Of a stretch of 64,000 nt of DNA, positions 1-13,438 are shown piece after piece. Every line of letters starts with the position of its first letter. Positions within the stretch are counted from its first letter, which is position 1. The DNA comes from Sipunculus nudus (taxonomy: Eukaryota; Annelida; Sipuncula; Golfingiida; Sipunculidae). The stretch lies in NCBI GenBank assembly GCA_026874595.1, contig CM049316.1, positions 22,283,839 to 22,347,838 on the forward strand, read 5' to 3'. The notes beneath the pieces are model-generated. The model worked only from the letters and a program-made list of their open reading frames with translations. It searched no databases and was not told the DNA's origin. The position numbers and the translations under genes were made by a program.

Positions 1-480
1 CTGTCCTTACTGCAGTAAAATGACTTATGATTCATTACAATAAAAAAGACAAGGGATCAACGCGACGGGAATAGCGGTTCTATCGATTTCCAGAACTGAC
101 TTGACTGGGTTTGTAATATGGTCCCCGCGATACAAACCTGAAAACATCACTCAGCACTATATACATCAGGGTTAGCCTTTATTCTTTTATCTTTTTGTGT
201 ATTTATCCATTTGAAAGGGATCCCGTGTGAGCGTACTCGCTGACATTATTGATACCTGCGAGTTCCAATCTTAGCCTTTAGGTGGCGCTGTGTGTTTAGA
301 ACGATGATGAAGAAAAAAAATGGATAACGGCTATTTATACCATGGCATTCCGTGAATGCGCTTTAATCTTTGCTCTGCGCTTGCTTCATCTGCCCTTTAC
401 TAATTAGGGATGTAATGCACTGGTTTGGGACTGGCCGGGCAATTTACTTATATCTGTACTTAGTGGTCGCATCATTGAGT
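1..480. other. Intergenic sequence, nothing identified
   Basis: No coding frame or named repeat is visible. A short TTTAGGTGGCGCTGTG motif at 277-292 resembles a CTCF-type core. Some of this may belong to the transposon whose right end is at 671. Confidence 0.4.
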
Positions 481-671
481 ATCAGGTCTACCGTTGGACC
501 AAAAAAGTGGTCGTAAAACGGATAAACGAGGTGTCCCCTATTCCGAGGTTTAAATATGTGATAAAAAGAGCGAAAAAAATCGGGACCATGAAAAAGTGGT
601 CGTAATTTCGAGGTGGTCTGTAAACTCAGGTGGTCGCCATACCGAGGTGGTCGTTTGGTGAGGTTTTACTG
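481..671. mobile_element. Right end of a GTGGTCGTAA-type MITE
   Basis: The stretch repeats phrases found at the right end of the complete element at 55995-56987: CGGGACCATGAAAAAGTGG, GTGGTCGTAATTTCGAGG and a terminal GAGGTTTTACTG followed by TA. No matching left terminus is seen, so the element either starts before the window or is decayed. No transposase frame is present. Confidence 0.6.
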
Positions 672-1221
672 TATATGACGATGAGGAAACATGTAGATGA
701 ATAATTATTGAATAATTCTAAAATTGTTTTAATTTTGGATTTAAGTAGATAAATCTCAAGATTAATAAAAATCAAAGTTACATTATGAAAAAGTTATGTT
801 GAATTCACTATTGATTTGCACTGATCACAAAAAAAAAAAATATTTTGTACATGGACCTATCATACTTTATGATTAATTTAATTTTATCGATATGTGCATT
901 TTTTTTATTCTATAAATGCAGATTTTGACGTAAAGCAAGTTGGAACCAGATTTCTGTATTTGTGATGGTGCATTGGAAATATTTTATAGTGAACTAGACA
1001 GTGGCTAGAGACCACAAACTCCTCCGCGATCCTGGTCGAACTTTGCTGTGTACACATCTTCACGGTAAATGTGTGCCGGTGTGGACCATCTTCATCACGT
1101 GCAGGGTAATTCTTGAACGAAGGCGATCCCAGTGGTAACAATCTCCGCTCTCTACTCTGGCGACCTGGGTTCAGTTTACCCGAAATGGGTATACATGCCA
1201 GCTGCGTTTCCGCGTGTGCGA

Positions 1222-1222
<1 letters not shown>
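672..1222. other. Intergenic AT-rich sequence
   Basis: A-rich and T-rich runs; no gene or named repeat seen. Short open frames at the right end continue into the microsatellite and are not convincing. Confidence 0.4.

Positions 1223-1290
<68 letters not shown>
1223..1290. repeat. (TA)n(TG)n compound microsatellite
   Basis: About 51 bases of TA followed by nine TG units. Confidence 0.97.
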
Positions 1291-1467
1291 AGTTAAAAAA
1301 TGGCCGATATTGTTTTCGTAACTGAATGGGGTGTTACCATGTGTGAAAATATATATATGAAATACATATGCGTGAAAATCGCCACAGTCTTTTTGAGGAA
1401 GTCGTATACTATAGATTCTCTGAACCACAGTTAGTAAAGCCTTTACGTTTATATATATACCAGTTCA

Positions 1468-1470
<3 letters not shown>

Positions 1471-1522
<52 letters not shown>

Positions 1523-1640
1523 TTATTTTTATATATATTTATAATATAATTTATAATAAATATAATATATATAATATATATGATAAATATAATATATATA
1601 ATACATATAATATACATAATATATTCAATATATATAATAT
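1471..1640. repeat. (AT)n microsatellite with degenerate ATA-rich tail
   Basis: A clean AT run to 1518 passes into irregular ATAAT/ATATA repeats to about 1640. Confidence 0.9.
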
Positions 1641-2880
1641 ATATGTATGCATATACGCGCACATGGAAACACAGCCATTTTTTCACGCAATTAAACGCAC
1701 ATACGCGCTTATACATTGACATGGAAACACAGGTCGAGAGTTGATTGTGGTGGCTGGTTTTTTACTGGCCCGTACATGGTCCGTGGTTTTCGCCGTGTTC
1801 TCCGGTTTCCTCTACAGCTATACCAAAATCCACTATATATGATTGCCATGATAAGTGCCCCGTATCGTATACTTTTAACTATTTAAATATCAGTGAATGG
1901 TCCTTCCGCTCGGCCTATAGATAAAGAAATTTCCCTATTTCACAATGGTAAGCAAATCTTCAAAAAACATATTAAGGTGATCTAGATTATGTCCAAAATT
2001 TAAAAGTTGTTATCATGGTGTGACATTGGTGTGTCACAAAGGTATATTAAAATCCATTTCCTAAAATTTTGAGAAAAGTTACGAACAGACATATTGAATC
2101 ACCATGCAACAAAGGATTAAACATAATACACCTCAGTTATTCCTTCTGGTCGGTTTTTTTAAACGATTGAACGAAATAAATTGTATGTATACTTTTTTAT
2201 AAATTGTATGTAATGATGACCAATATGAGTTCAATATGAGTTTTATTATTTTTTTCTAACAAAGTGGTCTGCTGAATAGCTTTTACTGCGGATTGTCTTT
2301 GTTTAATTCTTGTGGTTTTCCTTTAATGCGAGTATAGGGGATCATGCTTGTCAATTTATATTAGTCATGTAATTTGCTTTAAAACTAAAGAATCAAAAGC
2401 TTCCAGTGAATTATTATATGTTAATTACTATAGGGGTCTGCAGCCGCCAGACGATCGTTAGAGAAGTCTCTCTCCATCATGACCTTCAAAAAGGTCAACG
2501 ATCAAGATTAAGTGCCCACCTTTCATCTGTGAATTTATTAATTATTCATACCAGATTTCAGTTTTAGAAAATCAGCCATAATGGAGATATGGCTAAAAAA
2601 GAGAAAAATGAACTTTTTTTAATTATATCATCGATGATTTTGCATTCCGAGGAGACCAAGAGTGATGATGTTTATGTTGATGATGATGACGACGACGATG
2701 ATGATATTATTAATATTATCATTTTTATTAAGAATTACTATAGAATTATTATAGAATTACTATATGGCCGATACAAACAATGCTTTCTGAATTATTATTA
2801 TATGAATAAATTAAATTAACTAAAACTACAGCATGAATACAATCCAACTTTTCATAAAGGTTTGCAAGGGATCAGGTATT
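1641..2880. other. Intergenic sequence with a GAT/GAC triplet run
   Basis: No gene recognised. At 2670-2708 a GATGAC-type triplet tract gives a poly-Asp stretch in a 76-codon frame, which is best read as a microsatellite by-product. Confidence 0.45.
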
Positions 2881-3800
2881 TAACACACGGAGGCATTAGA
2901 GAAAAACTTGATTAACACGTGGCCGTGAGAGTCACATAAAATCGTGTAAATTCGGTCAGTGTATACTGTAAATGGCGGCGTGGGAAAGTACACAAAGAGA
3001 AATAAATCCACTGATACAATAGTATAAGCCAGTCATGGTACCAGCAAGCACAGGTCGATCGATGTTTGACAGGACAGTCCCCCTGCCCGTCCATTTCTGT
3101 TGAGTATTAAACCATGCACACTCGAGTGTGCGTAGTGAACCCGCGCGTGGCTATAGTCTGAAATATCAACCCCCTGATGGGCCAACCCTGCTGGATGACC
3201 CTTGGTCATCAAGCGCTGACCGCCGTTTGTTTAAGATTGACCGAGTCATAAAGACAACGGGAATGCGCGCGACACGTGCGCACGCGAACCCACGCGCTTC
3301 GCTGACGTTTGACTGGGGCTACAATGACATGAGACACAGAGAACAAGCATCGCCTCGACTCCATTACCCGGATTAAATATCAAAATTGGTCATGCCATGC
3401 CTTATTTCACCCATTCTCTCCCTAATAGCCGCTGGAATTTGTGGCTTTCTGCTCTATTGATTTATGGCAAAAGAAGGGTGTTAATTGATAAAATGAATCT
3501 GTAATTCAATAAAGTAGACCGTTTTCACCTCATTGCCGGGACACAATGTTCCCGCCCGGATTATTATGTCCCCCGATGCCCCTGTTGTCAAATTCTCCCT
3601 GGCTCTGCGAAGCGGGGCGCATCAGAAAAAGAGGACTTTAATTGCTTGTTACAGGGCTTCCGAAATTCACTTTTTGCACTGTATGGAAAAGAACGGTCTT
3701 GAGGTCACAGAGCTCGTGCAGTACAGGGAATGTAATGACATTCAGGAGAAAAAGCTTTTTCGCTCAGAATTAAGGAGTATAGACATCTTCTAATATGGAA
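2881..3800. other. GC-richer unique island
   Basis: Less AT-rich than its surroundings and free of simple repeats. Open frames of 82 (3128-3376) and 86 codons (3533-3793) match nothing known to me and have no clear splice context. A conserved non-coding or promoter-like element is possible. Confidence 0.3.
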
Positions 3801-4486
3801 GGGGAAAATCTATCCTTTGTGAAGAACTCCGAACCTATGCATGTATGTACAACAGTTGATGACTGCCACCAATCGCCTTTTAATTGTATTTCGAGAGGCG
3901 CTAAAACAAAATAAAAAAAAATACATGTGACTGCATAAAAAGATCCTCTGAAATTCAGTTATTGTGCATGTTGTACACTGATTTATATATATAATATGTA
4001 TATATAATATATATATATATATATATATTTATATGTAGATGTATAAATTATACGCATTTGGTCAATGAAAGATGACAAGATGCATGATAAATTATTGTGT
4101 AATTGCACCGGTGCAATATGCATGTATTTACTACTTTTCTATTCTTGTTTATTATATCATGTGAATTTATTACTTGTACATAAGGTGAAGAATTAATATA
4201 AGGCTGCGTCCTGTTTTCAAGTCCACTTGCTATTTTGCAATAAAAATTGAAACAAAAGAGCGTATATCAAAACGGGGGGGGGGGGGGGAACTGAGGATAC
4301 ATCCGTTACACATCTTTGCCCATATTTAATACAGCAGGGGTCAGGAGATAAATGGTGATTTGACATACACGTGTGTGTATAGTGAAATTCAAAATGTATA
4401 TAATGAAACCCAGATGTTTTACGCATGCATGACGTGCGTATACAGAGAGAGCAAACAAAAACAGGGAGAACGACGACGAGACAAGA

Positions 4487-4525
<39 letters not shown>

Positions 4526-5325
4526 AATACAGGGAGAAAGGTAAGGTTTCAGTTCAACTGAAAGTTTTCATAAATATTTGCATGGCGTGGCGATCTCTGC
4601 GTCTGTTTGTCTGTCTAGCTGTCTATTTGTCCGTCCTCCCTCCGTCTATCATCTGCATGTCTGTCGGTGAATATGAATAAGCGTGTGTGGACTCTTTACT
4701 TAGTCGTCTTATGCAGCTATAATTGACAGGAGAAGTCATGTATTGGTTGATTAATTTCCCCCGGGGAAGCACTATAACACTTGCTTTCTTGTGGAGGATT
4801 AAGCGGAGGATGGGTCACCAATTAAAAATGGAAGATGCAAACCATTGATCAGGCATGCTTGTTTTTGCATTTAGTTATAAAAAGTTGCATCGGCTAGGAA
4901 AGAGAAGAGTGGAAAAAACTGCAAATATATCCTTTTTGGTAAATCTATATTATTCTTAAAGCCCGCCCATTAATAATTGTGCCAGAGACGAGACAGGAGA
5001 GATATCTCGAGAGACGAGTCGTGAGACGAGACGAGACGAGAGAGGGAGGGAGGAGTTGAGAGGGAGAGACGTAAAATAAAAGAAAAATGAGAAAGAGAGA
5101 GACAGACAGAGACAGACAGACAGAATGAGAGAGATAAACGTGCAAGCTTATCTTTTTTTTCCAGGAATAAATACAGTTTATATTTTGTATCTTGAAAGCC
5201 TATCAAATGTATCATCAATCAAACCATATATATATATTATCCCACTGGCAGCTAGTGAACCACTTTTCTGTGTATACCCTTTCCATCTATAAAACCATGA
5301 ACCAGCATGCATGGCTATTTATACA

Positions 5326-5329
<4 letters not shown>
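3801..5329. other. Intergenic sequence with simple repeats
   Basis: Contains a short (TA)n at 4007-4029, a 15-base G run at 4274-4288, an (AG)n tract at 4490-4522 and purine-rich GAGAC/GACAGA repeats at 5020-5130. No gene seen. Confidence 0.6.

Positions 5330-5388
<59 letters not shown>
5330..5388. repeat. (TA)n microsatellite
   Basis: About 59 bases of uninterrupted alternating AT. Confidence 0.97.
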
Positions 5389-6794
5389 TATATATACTAT
5401 AGCTGCCATAAAATCATGCACCTTAGACGCTGCACTATAAACCAGTAAACACACGAACATGCATATAGTTCACTGATATTATATATATATTAGCGGGAGT
5501 GTCACAAAATGTATGTTAGAATGGCCCGTCCTCCAATTAACATTTGAAGAATGGCGGTCTAACTGTTGTAACTAGATCTTTCATGGAATAATGGCAAGGA
5601 CATTTTCTATTCCATTTGAAACTTTGTGTATATATATATTGACTAATATATGTAATAAAATATTATGACATCATATAAGATCTAGAATACAGGTAGTCGA
5701 AAAGCGAATAAGTGTATCCACAGAAATCAGAGTGGTATGGGTGAAGTAAGGGATGCATTGAGTGGTATATTGGAAATAGAGCGAGATATGTTGCATTATT
5801 GATGGGGTCGGGAAGGCGACAAATTAAGTATACTAGATATATGAATGGTCTAACCACTCCTGAGATAATAGCATGGAAGTCTACCGTGTCAACGTGTTTA
5901 TAGGTGGCGCCATACATGCAAAATTTCAGGCAAAAAAGCCTAGCAACTGCCAAGATATGAGTGAATTTTACCATAGACACACAAACAGATGAACACCATG
6001 CAAAAAAAGTTGCAGGTGGCGTCACCAGTTTGGTGTATTATATAAAGCTATCCAAGAGCTATTTGCTCATGCAATCTTTCAGTCCGATTAGTCAAACGAG
6101 TCCCATAATATGTGGGTTTATGTGTGAAAATAGACATACAGATTGACGCTCTGCATGGAGGAAAGGTTAAAGGAAAACCCAAAATGAGGGCGCAGCAATT
6201 CACTTGTCACCCATGCAACCATAATTCCGAGTTTCCATCCAGTGGTTACGGAGGAGTTCTCCCGAAACCTATGCGGAGGCGGCGGCGGCCAGCTGAAAAC
6301 ATATAGTATCCACAAGACTCTTGTTTTAGCGGATACAATTATTGTTAGTTTACATTTGAGGAATATAAATCAGAGCTTAGTTCAACCCCATTTATTTGCA
6401 CTTTCCACCACATTAACGACATCTATTGGTAACGGATAACACTAGGTGTTCGGGTTCCGTGAATTTACGAAGGAGGACGCCGTATTTGTTTTTTTCTTAT
6501 CTATAAAAGTAAAAATTAACATACATGGGATGGACTGTCAAATTCAAGTATTGCTGTGGTGAAAAAATTAGTTATTTACCTATTTTGCGTAAAAGAAATG
6601 AGTATCTTGCGAATTATTATTTACTTGAATAAGTATAAAAGACAACAAGAATATGTTTACTTATATCACACGCAAATGACAGGCGTACAATCACATTTGC
6701 TTTATAACAATGCCGTTATTATCCAACAAACTAACATTTTCCACGAACATAAGCATGCGTACTTTATTTTATGAAGGATCACACAATGAAAATG

Positions 6795-6796
<2 letters not shown>
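5389..6796. other. Intergenic sequence, nothing identified
   Basis: The longest frame is 120 codons on the minus strand (6025-5663), hydrophobic and unlike any family I know. A GGTGGCGCC motif lies at 5903-5911. A GGCGGC-rich spot near 6275-6290 opens several frames at once. Confidence 0.4.

Positions 6797-6838
<42 letters not shown>
6797..6838. repeat. (TA)n microsatellite
   Basis: About 42 bases of alternating AT. Confidence 0.95.
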
Positions 6839-6841
<3 letters not shown>

Positions 6842-7249
6842 GGAAAAGTATACATTCTAATCTCGAACATGTGTTGTGTTAGACTGAAATCGTCATCAAG
6901 TGTGTTAGAATATAAAGGAAAACTTTTGTGAACAAATTTATCGATTATGCCAATTAAAATTTCCTTTGTTTTCTGTGTAAAGCGTTGTTTTTTCTCAGTC
7001 ATATGCGGGTACGGTATCTTTATACTTATAGTAATAAACGTTTCTGCATTTCCATAATCCTGTGGGAACTGATTATATTGGAACTTGGATTTCTTAAAAA
7101 TATGCAAATTCTTTGTGTATCCGCTGGAGGTTTTGTAAAGAAAAAGCCGGCAATAATTTTCTTTTTGGATTCTAAAACACGAAGGTTTATATAATTCGTT
7201 TTCTTAAAGATTCCTCTGTCTTTCTGTTTACTTATTTCGGACAACCAAA

Positions 7250-8260
7250 TCATCATGTTTAGAAGATGCAGCGCACGTCACCCTGGGATAAGCATACCTG
7301 GCAATGAGTAATAAAACAATGACCTATTCACAACGCTCGATTTAACCCCGTTTTTATCGCGCAGTCAAATAAAAAATAGCTTTGCATTCCCACAAATTTA
7401 GCCGATTTATTCCCATAGGTGCGGTAGGCGCGCCCGTCTTAAATTGCGCATCATTGCGGTAGCAACGTGAGAACTCGCGAGGATTTGTCATTTGAGCACG
7501 CACGGTACATACAACCAGCCAAGGTAATCTGCTCACACGCGTGGCACCCCCCGGCCGGTGTTTGTCCCATAGTCTGTCCCTATTAGAAATACAACTACAA
7601 GATTCGAAGCCGGTTCATCTCCGCCATGTTTATCTATCCCACGGAACCATATTGATTGTTGGATTGCACGGACGCTTAGCGATTGCATGTTTAATAGGCC
7701 CGTTGAATGACTGTGCTTGAGAGAGATCACTTGCTTTGTCATGGGTAATCACTGTCATAACTAGCTGGCGAGTCCGGTCTCTGCCTTTATAGTCTATTTC
7801 AGAGCAGCCACTCAGGAAAGGGCCCTTGGTCTCTCCCGTCTGAGACCATCCATATTTACCAATTATTCCCGCTTTTAATTATACTTTGCACCATCTTGTG
7901 CGGCGTTATCGACGCTGGTTCCCTCGCCGTCGCCACGGTCCTGGTAATCACTGAATCATGGGCTATTTATCCCATATATCACCCCGCACCGAGAGACGTT
8001 AATGCACAAACGGCTCTTATTTCAGGCAAAAGTAGACAAGTAGGGTAAGTTATTAAAGAGGTTTGGTGGGACAGCAAATCGTAAGCCAGTGATGAATCAA
8101 TAATCCTCTGACTAGAAAATTGTCACGCTGATTGTGAGATGCAGCGGTCTGTAAATGCTTAATTGTTTCTTGCACTTTTCAGGTAAACTATAGCGACCCC
8201 GGCGAACTTGCTGCGTGATTTCTTCTTTCGTGGTAAACAAAGACTGCCGCAGGATACGGC
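7250..8260. other. GC-richer unique island
   Basis: Non-repetitive island between AT-rich flanks. Frames of 60-69 codons are not coding-like. It could be regulatory; I see nothing specific. Confidence 0.3.
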
Positions 8261-8717
8261 ATTTTATGTATTTTTAATGTTAATATTAAAATATATTTCA
8301 CATTTCCAGTTCCTATTGCAACGTAATTTGTTCGCTAGAGGCAATGAAGTTTTATTAAATTATTATTATTATTATAATTAATTTACTTTTAAAATAAATA
8401 TTATTTATGAATTAATTTCATTTATTTGAGTAACCCTTATTCATATAGAAATGTACAAACCTTTTGCATATATATGTGTATATATTTAGTCTCTTGCATG
8501 GATTATTAATATATGGTATAGGCCTCAAACATGAATTTTACATCCCACTAAGAGGATATTGTCACATATTAAATACATTCGATTAACAATGTTTTTTACA
8601 ACTTATATATAGCATACCTGAAGACAATTTATAATTAAATCATGTCTATATATGATTTCATTAACATCATTTGCTATCTTATAATGCATGGATGATTATG
8701 CAGATGGTGTATATAGA

Positions 8718-8720
<3 letters not shown>
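8261..8720. other. AT-rich intergenic sequence
   Basis: Contains a short ATT triplet run near 8360. Nothing else seen. Confidence 0.4.
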
Positions 8721-8779
<59 letters not shown>

Positions 8780-9055
8780 CTACGGAAAATAGTATCAGGA
8801 GTTTCATTGCGAAAATAAAACCTTCGTGAATAAAAGGTCCCATTGTTGAAGACAAAGTTGAAATGTAAAAGGCTGACATTATGAATAAAATAGATCGTTA
8901 ATGTTCAAAGAATGATATTTTAAATGAAATCAGATCTTTCCAATTATCTGCGATCAACGAAAAATAATTTTGTTATAAAGATTTTGTGCACATGCATAAT
9001 ATTTCATGGAATTAGTTCTCATAATAATGGTCATACTCATATGTGTATATATATA

Positions 9056-9135
<80 letters not shown>

Positions 9136-9250
9136 TTTTCCTTTGTGAGAACGCGAAAATGGAACCTTCGCAAAACATTGAAAAATTGAAGATCGCGAAA
9201 TTTCAACCGCACGAATATAAAGCCTACCATAGTATATATGTTAGTCAAGA
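8721..9250 (+). repeat. CGCGAA-family dispersed repeat, fullest copy, with two (TA)n arrays
   Basis: After a (TA)n run (8721-8772), 8775-9045 contains phrases such as CCCATTGTTGAAG and CAGATCTTTCCAATTATCTG. A second (TA)n run (9047-9132) follows. The copy ends with a module of AACGCGAAAATGGAACC, ATCGCGAAATTTC and GAATATAAAGCC, near 9232. The same order of phrases recurs at 57081-57475. It has no coding capacity and looks like a non-autonomous transposable element with a central microsatellite. Confidence 0.7.
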
Positions 9251-10086
9251 ACGTCATGTATGTCAATGAAATACATAGGTTATACTGCAAAGTAGTAAAG
9301 CCATAGCAAAATAATATGTTATTAAAATAATAATGTTCTATATGGATTCGCCGCTCCTATTTTTCGTAGATTATTTTTTAAGTTTTTTTTTATGTTTTAC
9401 AAATAAAGGTCAGGTCCTTAACTGGTATGCTGCCAAATTATGCTATTGCACAAACTCTATAAAAGAATTCTTATGGACCCAATTTAGTGTTGAGTATATT
9501 CACCATGACACGAGTTTAAGCACATTTTTTTTTCTTGGTGAGCTAGCAAACTTCCACGTATTGTATGAAGGAAAAAGAAAAGAAATTCGCCCGATCGCAT
9601 CATATTTTTTTTTTGTTCCAAGAGTTCGTGGAATAATGTGTGTGTGTCCCATGGTAGTTATAGATTTCTTACACTGCAGCTTCAATAAGTTGATGATTCA
9701 GTTTATTCCTTTATGAAGGTATAAACTGGTGAGAGCGCAAGAGGTCTTGAATTCAACAAAATGTAGCGAGAATATCTTAAATATAAGAAAATTCTTGCAT
9801 GTTTAATCTAATTCGAAGTCCTATATATAAACCCCCCATATACCAATAAAATATAACGCATATTTGAAATGAAATATACACCTTTCTACCTTTCTTTTTT
9901 TATTTTCTTTCGTATAAATGTTTGCTGATTGCAAAATACTATCAGTGATTAAGAAAAGCTCTGAAACACATGCAGTGTTTTCAAAACATCCCGCGAACTT
10001 TCTAAATGCCATTGATTTATGTTACACCTTAAGTTCTTTCCTACATCTCTCGTTTCGTAAACATTATTTACACATGTTTTCGTTAT

Positions 10087-10090
<4 letters not shown>
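9251..10090. other. AT-rich intergenic sequence
   Basis: A 127-codon plus-strand frame (9333-9716) is rich in Phe and Tyr from poly-T tracts and is not convincing. No other structure seen. Confidence 0.4.

Positions 10091-10132
<42 letters not shown>
10091..10132. repeat. (TA)n microsatellite
   Basis: About 42 bases of alternating TA. Confidence 0.95.
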
Positions 10133-10134
<2 letters not shown>

Positions 10135-10474
10135 AATGGATTTATTAAGAAAATTCATTAAATCCCTGTCTTTCAGCATACTCCGGTTACCTTTTTATTC
10201 GTTGCGGTTTCATATATACGATATTCGCAAAAGGGACATTATCCCTTAACCTTCGTAAATATAGGAAGTCCCATCGATTGTTTAATATAAATAGTGATAA
10301 ATCTTGCATGTTAATCATTAATCGAATTATCTGACAATAATGAATGATAATTTTTACTCCTTCCATATTCATTTGGGTACCTGATGCGATTTTGTTCAAA
10401 GATTATTTAATATAATTAAATAAAAGAAATGATAGGTACATGGAACCCTCGCGAAACACATTATATATTACCAA

Positions 10475-10475
<1 letters not shown>
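10133..10475. other. Intergenic sequence with a fragment of the CGCGAA repeat
   Basis: The phrase ATGGAACCCTCGCGAAACAC at about 10439-10458 matches the end module of the CGCGAA family. The rest is unremarkable. Confidence 0.45.

Positions 10476-10550
<75 letters not shown>
10476..10550. repeat. (TA)n(GA)n compound microsatellite
   Basis: About 41 bases of TA joined directly to about 34 bases of GA with one interruption. Confidence 0.95.
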
Positions 10551-11621
10551 ATATTATAGAGAAAGGAATAGAATAGGAATATATGAAACTAAAATAAAAG
10601 TTGATTAAATCCAGTAAATTTAAACGGTATAGATCAGAAGAGGACAAAATTAAATAATTATTAAGAAGGCCAAGGGCTCAATATCCCTGCCTTATGTGGG
10701 TCTTGAAGTGCAAGACGAGATGTCCGATTAACAAATCTGCTCTGCGGTGATGACGTGATGCGAGTCGTGTACAAGGGGAGGGGGTTTCACCACAGGAGCA
10801 AGAGCACATATGTCTCGCGCACACGGGGCCCACGAGCAGACGACACTCTGAGAGCAGACGACATATTGGGCACTTCAGGGCGCTCGCTGCCAGCACAAAC
10901 CTCCACTCAGAACGTCGATATGAGGGGGCCCAGACGTCAAACAGCGCACTTGGACCGCCCTCTAATCTCTCCTTAAAGAGAGTATAAGTGTTTAATTAGT
11001 TTCCAATGTGATTTTTGTTGGAAGGCAAGAGTGTTTGACTGGTGTTGGGTCAAGAGTTAATGCCGCGAGCGACCGTACACTGACACACTGCAAGCTGTCG
11101 TGTGCTCCACCTGTAGCCGTAAAACCCATACATCTCCCACAGTGATGTATATAACCCGGTTATAACAGTTATAAAATATTGCTGGTTGGAGAGTAGAGTC
11201 TAAACAGACGTGCTTCTCAAAGCGAGGCCGCGCATGCGAGAAGGGCCCAAGTAGCTAAGATAAATACAATTAAACGAGGGTCGCATGGCAAATGGTGCAA
11301 TTTTAACACCCGGATGTCAAGGGGTCAAGAACAGCTGAAATAACACCATATGGGACCTGCTGATTGAAGGAATAAGTCATGCTAAATTTGTATTTCTACA
11401 CTTGACGTGTTTATACAGCAGTTATCAAACCGTGCCCGGGTTAAGTTCTGTTAGTTTTATTATAACGCCCGGTGGAGTTGTCATGTGATTGATTTAAAAA
11501 ATCTGACAGACCTAACGCATTGTTCACGTCTCGTTAAGAAACATTAAGTTGATATCATTGTTATAACAATGTTCAACTGGACTACATCGATATGTTACTT
11601 TAATTATGATAAATACTCTAT
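10551..11621. other. Unique sequence with a GC-richer island at 10680-11560
   Basis: Overlapping frames of 72-73 codons occur on both strands near 10680-10976, but none has a recognisable product. Simple repeats are absent, which makes it stand out from its flanks. Confidence 0.3.
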
Positions 11622-11742
11622 ATTTTATTTTATTTTATTTTAATTCTATTCTATTCTATTCTATTCTATTCTATTCTATTTGATTCTGTTTTATTCTATT
11701 CTATTCTATTCTATTCTATTCTATTCTATTCTATTCTATTTT
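11622..11742. repeat. (TTCTA)n pentanucleotide microsatellite
   Basis: Starts as TTTTA units and becomes about 20 TTCTA units with a few substitutions near 11680-11692. Confidence 0.95.
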
Positions 11743-12924
11743 ATAATTGTATTTAATAAAATCCTATTCATAGAACATGCTTTTTTTCATAGATTTTGTT
11801 TCTGATACAAGTGTGTCACGTGACCAATGTACAATTGTATCCATAAATCCATAAATATCAATTTATAAAACAGAAAAATAATTGAACACAAATTTACTTT
11901 CGTTCGAATTGCATCGGTGGCATTTTCGTTTTAAGTCTAAAATATATATGTGTTATATGAATGTAAGAGTCAAATTAAAAAAAAATAGATTGGGCAGACG
12001 AACTCATATGAGAAATAATTTATACCTTTTATTATTTGCTCTCCATGTTTTTAATCAACCGACCAGTGGACGTGATCCAGGACTCTCTATATATGATGAT
12101 GATGATGATGGTAGTGGTAGTCATGGTGAGGGTGAATGTTAAAATGATTATGAAGATGATAAATATATTCCTGTGCACCGCAAAGCCCACATAATAATTT
12201 TGTTGTTGTGTATGGTCCATCAATGCATGTGAAAATAAACCTGGGCATGATTATTACAAAGATAAACATACGTTATCATGCATGTCGCTGTTATGAGATG
12301 GAAATGTAACACTGCATGAAGCAGAATGATTTCATGGATAATTCTATCAGACAGAAAGTTTCATTTTTACTGACTTAAAGAAATTGCCATTAATCTTTCA
12401 ACCTTCGATCCTTTGCTTCACATTTTGCATGAAGAGTGACCTTTTCTATGAGCATGCGCAATGCGGGTGTAACGGTCTTGTACTGCATGTGTTCTAGATT
12501 GTCCATCCAGGGTTGCGGGTTTTGTTAAATGAAACCACACATATACATGTAAATGCCTGCATGAGACTCTGATATCAAACTCTTCTTTAGATACACGTAT
12601 ATATATTTTTCAACATTTCAGATATAAAAAATGTGACTTTTAGTCGACATATATATGCATTGGCCTTAGTGCAGCCGGCGCCAACAGACATGGCCTTAGA
12701 ATTAAAAAAGTCTATTTCTTTTACTTTATATAGTCTATAGGTTACGGCTGCACAATACTTGGTAACTACTAGTATATTATATATATATAGGCATGAAACC
12801 AAATCTGTACAGTCTGTTGGAACAAGGAGTTTATGTAACCTCCTTTGTTGAAATAACACGCTCCTGTTATAGGCAGAGCAGCTTCTGAGTCAGAACAACT
12901 ATAAAGATAATATACATGCATGTT
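11743..12924. other. Intergenic sequence
   Basis: A GATGAT triplet run lies near 12095-12112. No frame looks coding. Confidence 0.4.
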
Positions 12925-13005
12925 TGGCTTCATATTCGCGAGGTTAACATTTCATGATTTCCACTTTGCAGTGTTTCACGAGGGTTTGATTTCACGATAC
13001 GGTAA
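12925..13005 (-). repeat. CGCGAA-family repeat, inverted end fragment
   Basis: Read on the minus strand it gives CGTGAAAT, CCCTCGTGAAACAC and CCTCGCGAATATGAAGCC, the same order as the end module at 14385-14475. A weaker inverted piece lies at 13273-13330. Confidence 0.6.
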
Positions 13006-13383
13006 ATTACACATTGTTTATTGTATGAATTATTCAATATGCTATTTAAAATCTTTACAATTTGAGGAAAACAATGGGAACGAGTGAAAAAATTCTTGTC
13101 CATTATAGGTAGATGACGTAAAAGATCTTATGCTGTTCCTAATATAAATCTAAGATTATTTTTGAATAACATAAAAGTTTCTGTATCACAATTTGGATAT
13201 CAGACTTTTGCCTTGTATGCAACAGGCATTAATAAAGTTAATGAGATTCCAGTGAGGCTAAAGTATAAACGAATGTTCTTGAAGGGTTTATTTTCGCGAT
13301 GATTTCTCTTTCCCGATGAACCTATCGCGAACAAGCAAAAGCCGAACGCATAGTACGTTCCTCAGTCAACATATATGTATATA

Positions 13384-13389
<6 letters not shown>
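13006..13389. other. AT-rich intergenic sequence
   Basis: Nothing beyond the weak CGCGAA fragment at 13273-13330. Confidence 0.4.

Positions 13390-13437
<48 letters not shown>
13390..13437. repeat. (TA)n microsatellite
   Basis: About 48 bases of alternating AT. Confidence 0.95.

Positions 13438-13438
<1 letters not shown>

Noticed and set aside
5663-6025. 120-codon minus-strand hydrophobic frame
   Set aside because: AT-rich chance frame with no domain, signal or splice context.
9333-9716. 127-codon plus-strand frame
   Set aside because: Phe/Tyr/Leu content comes from poly-T tracts; no recognisable protein.
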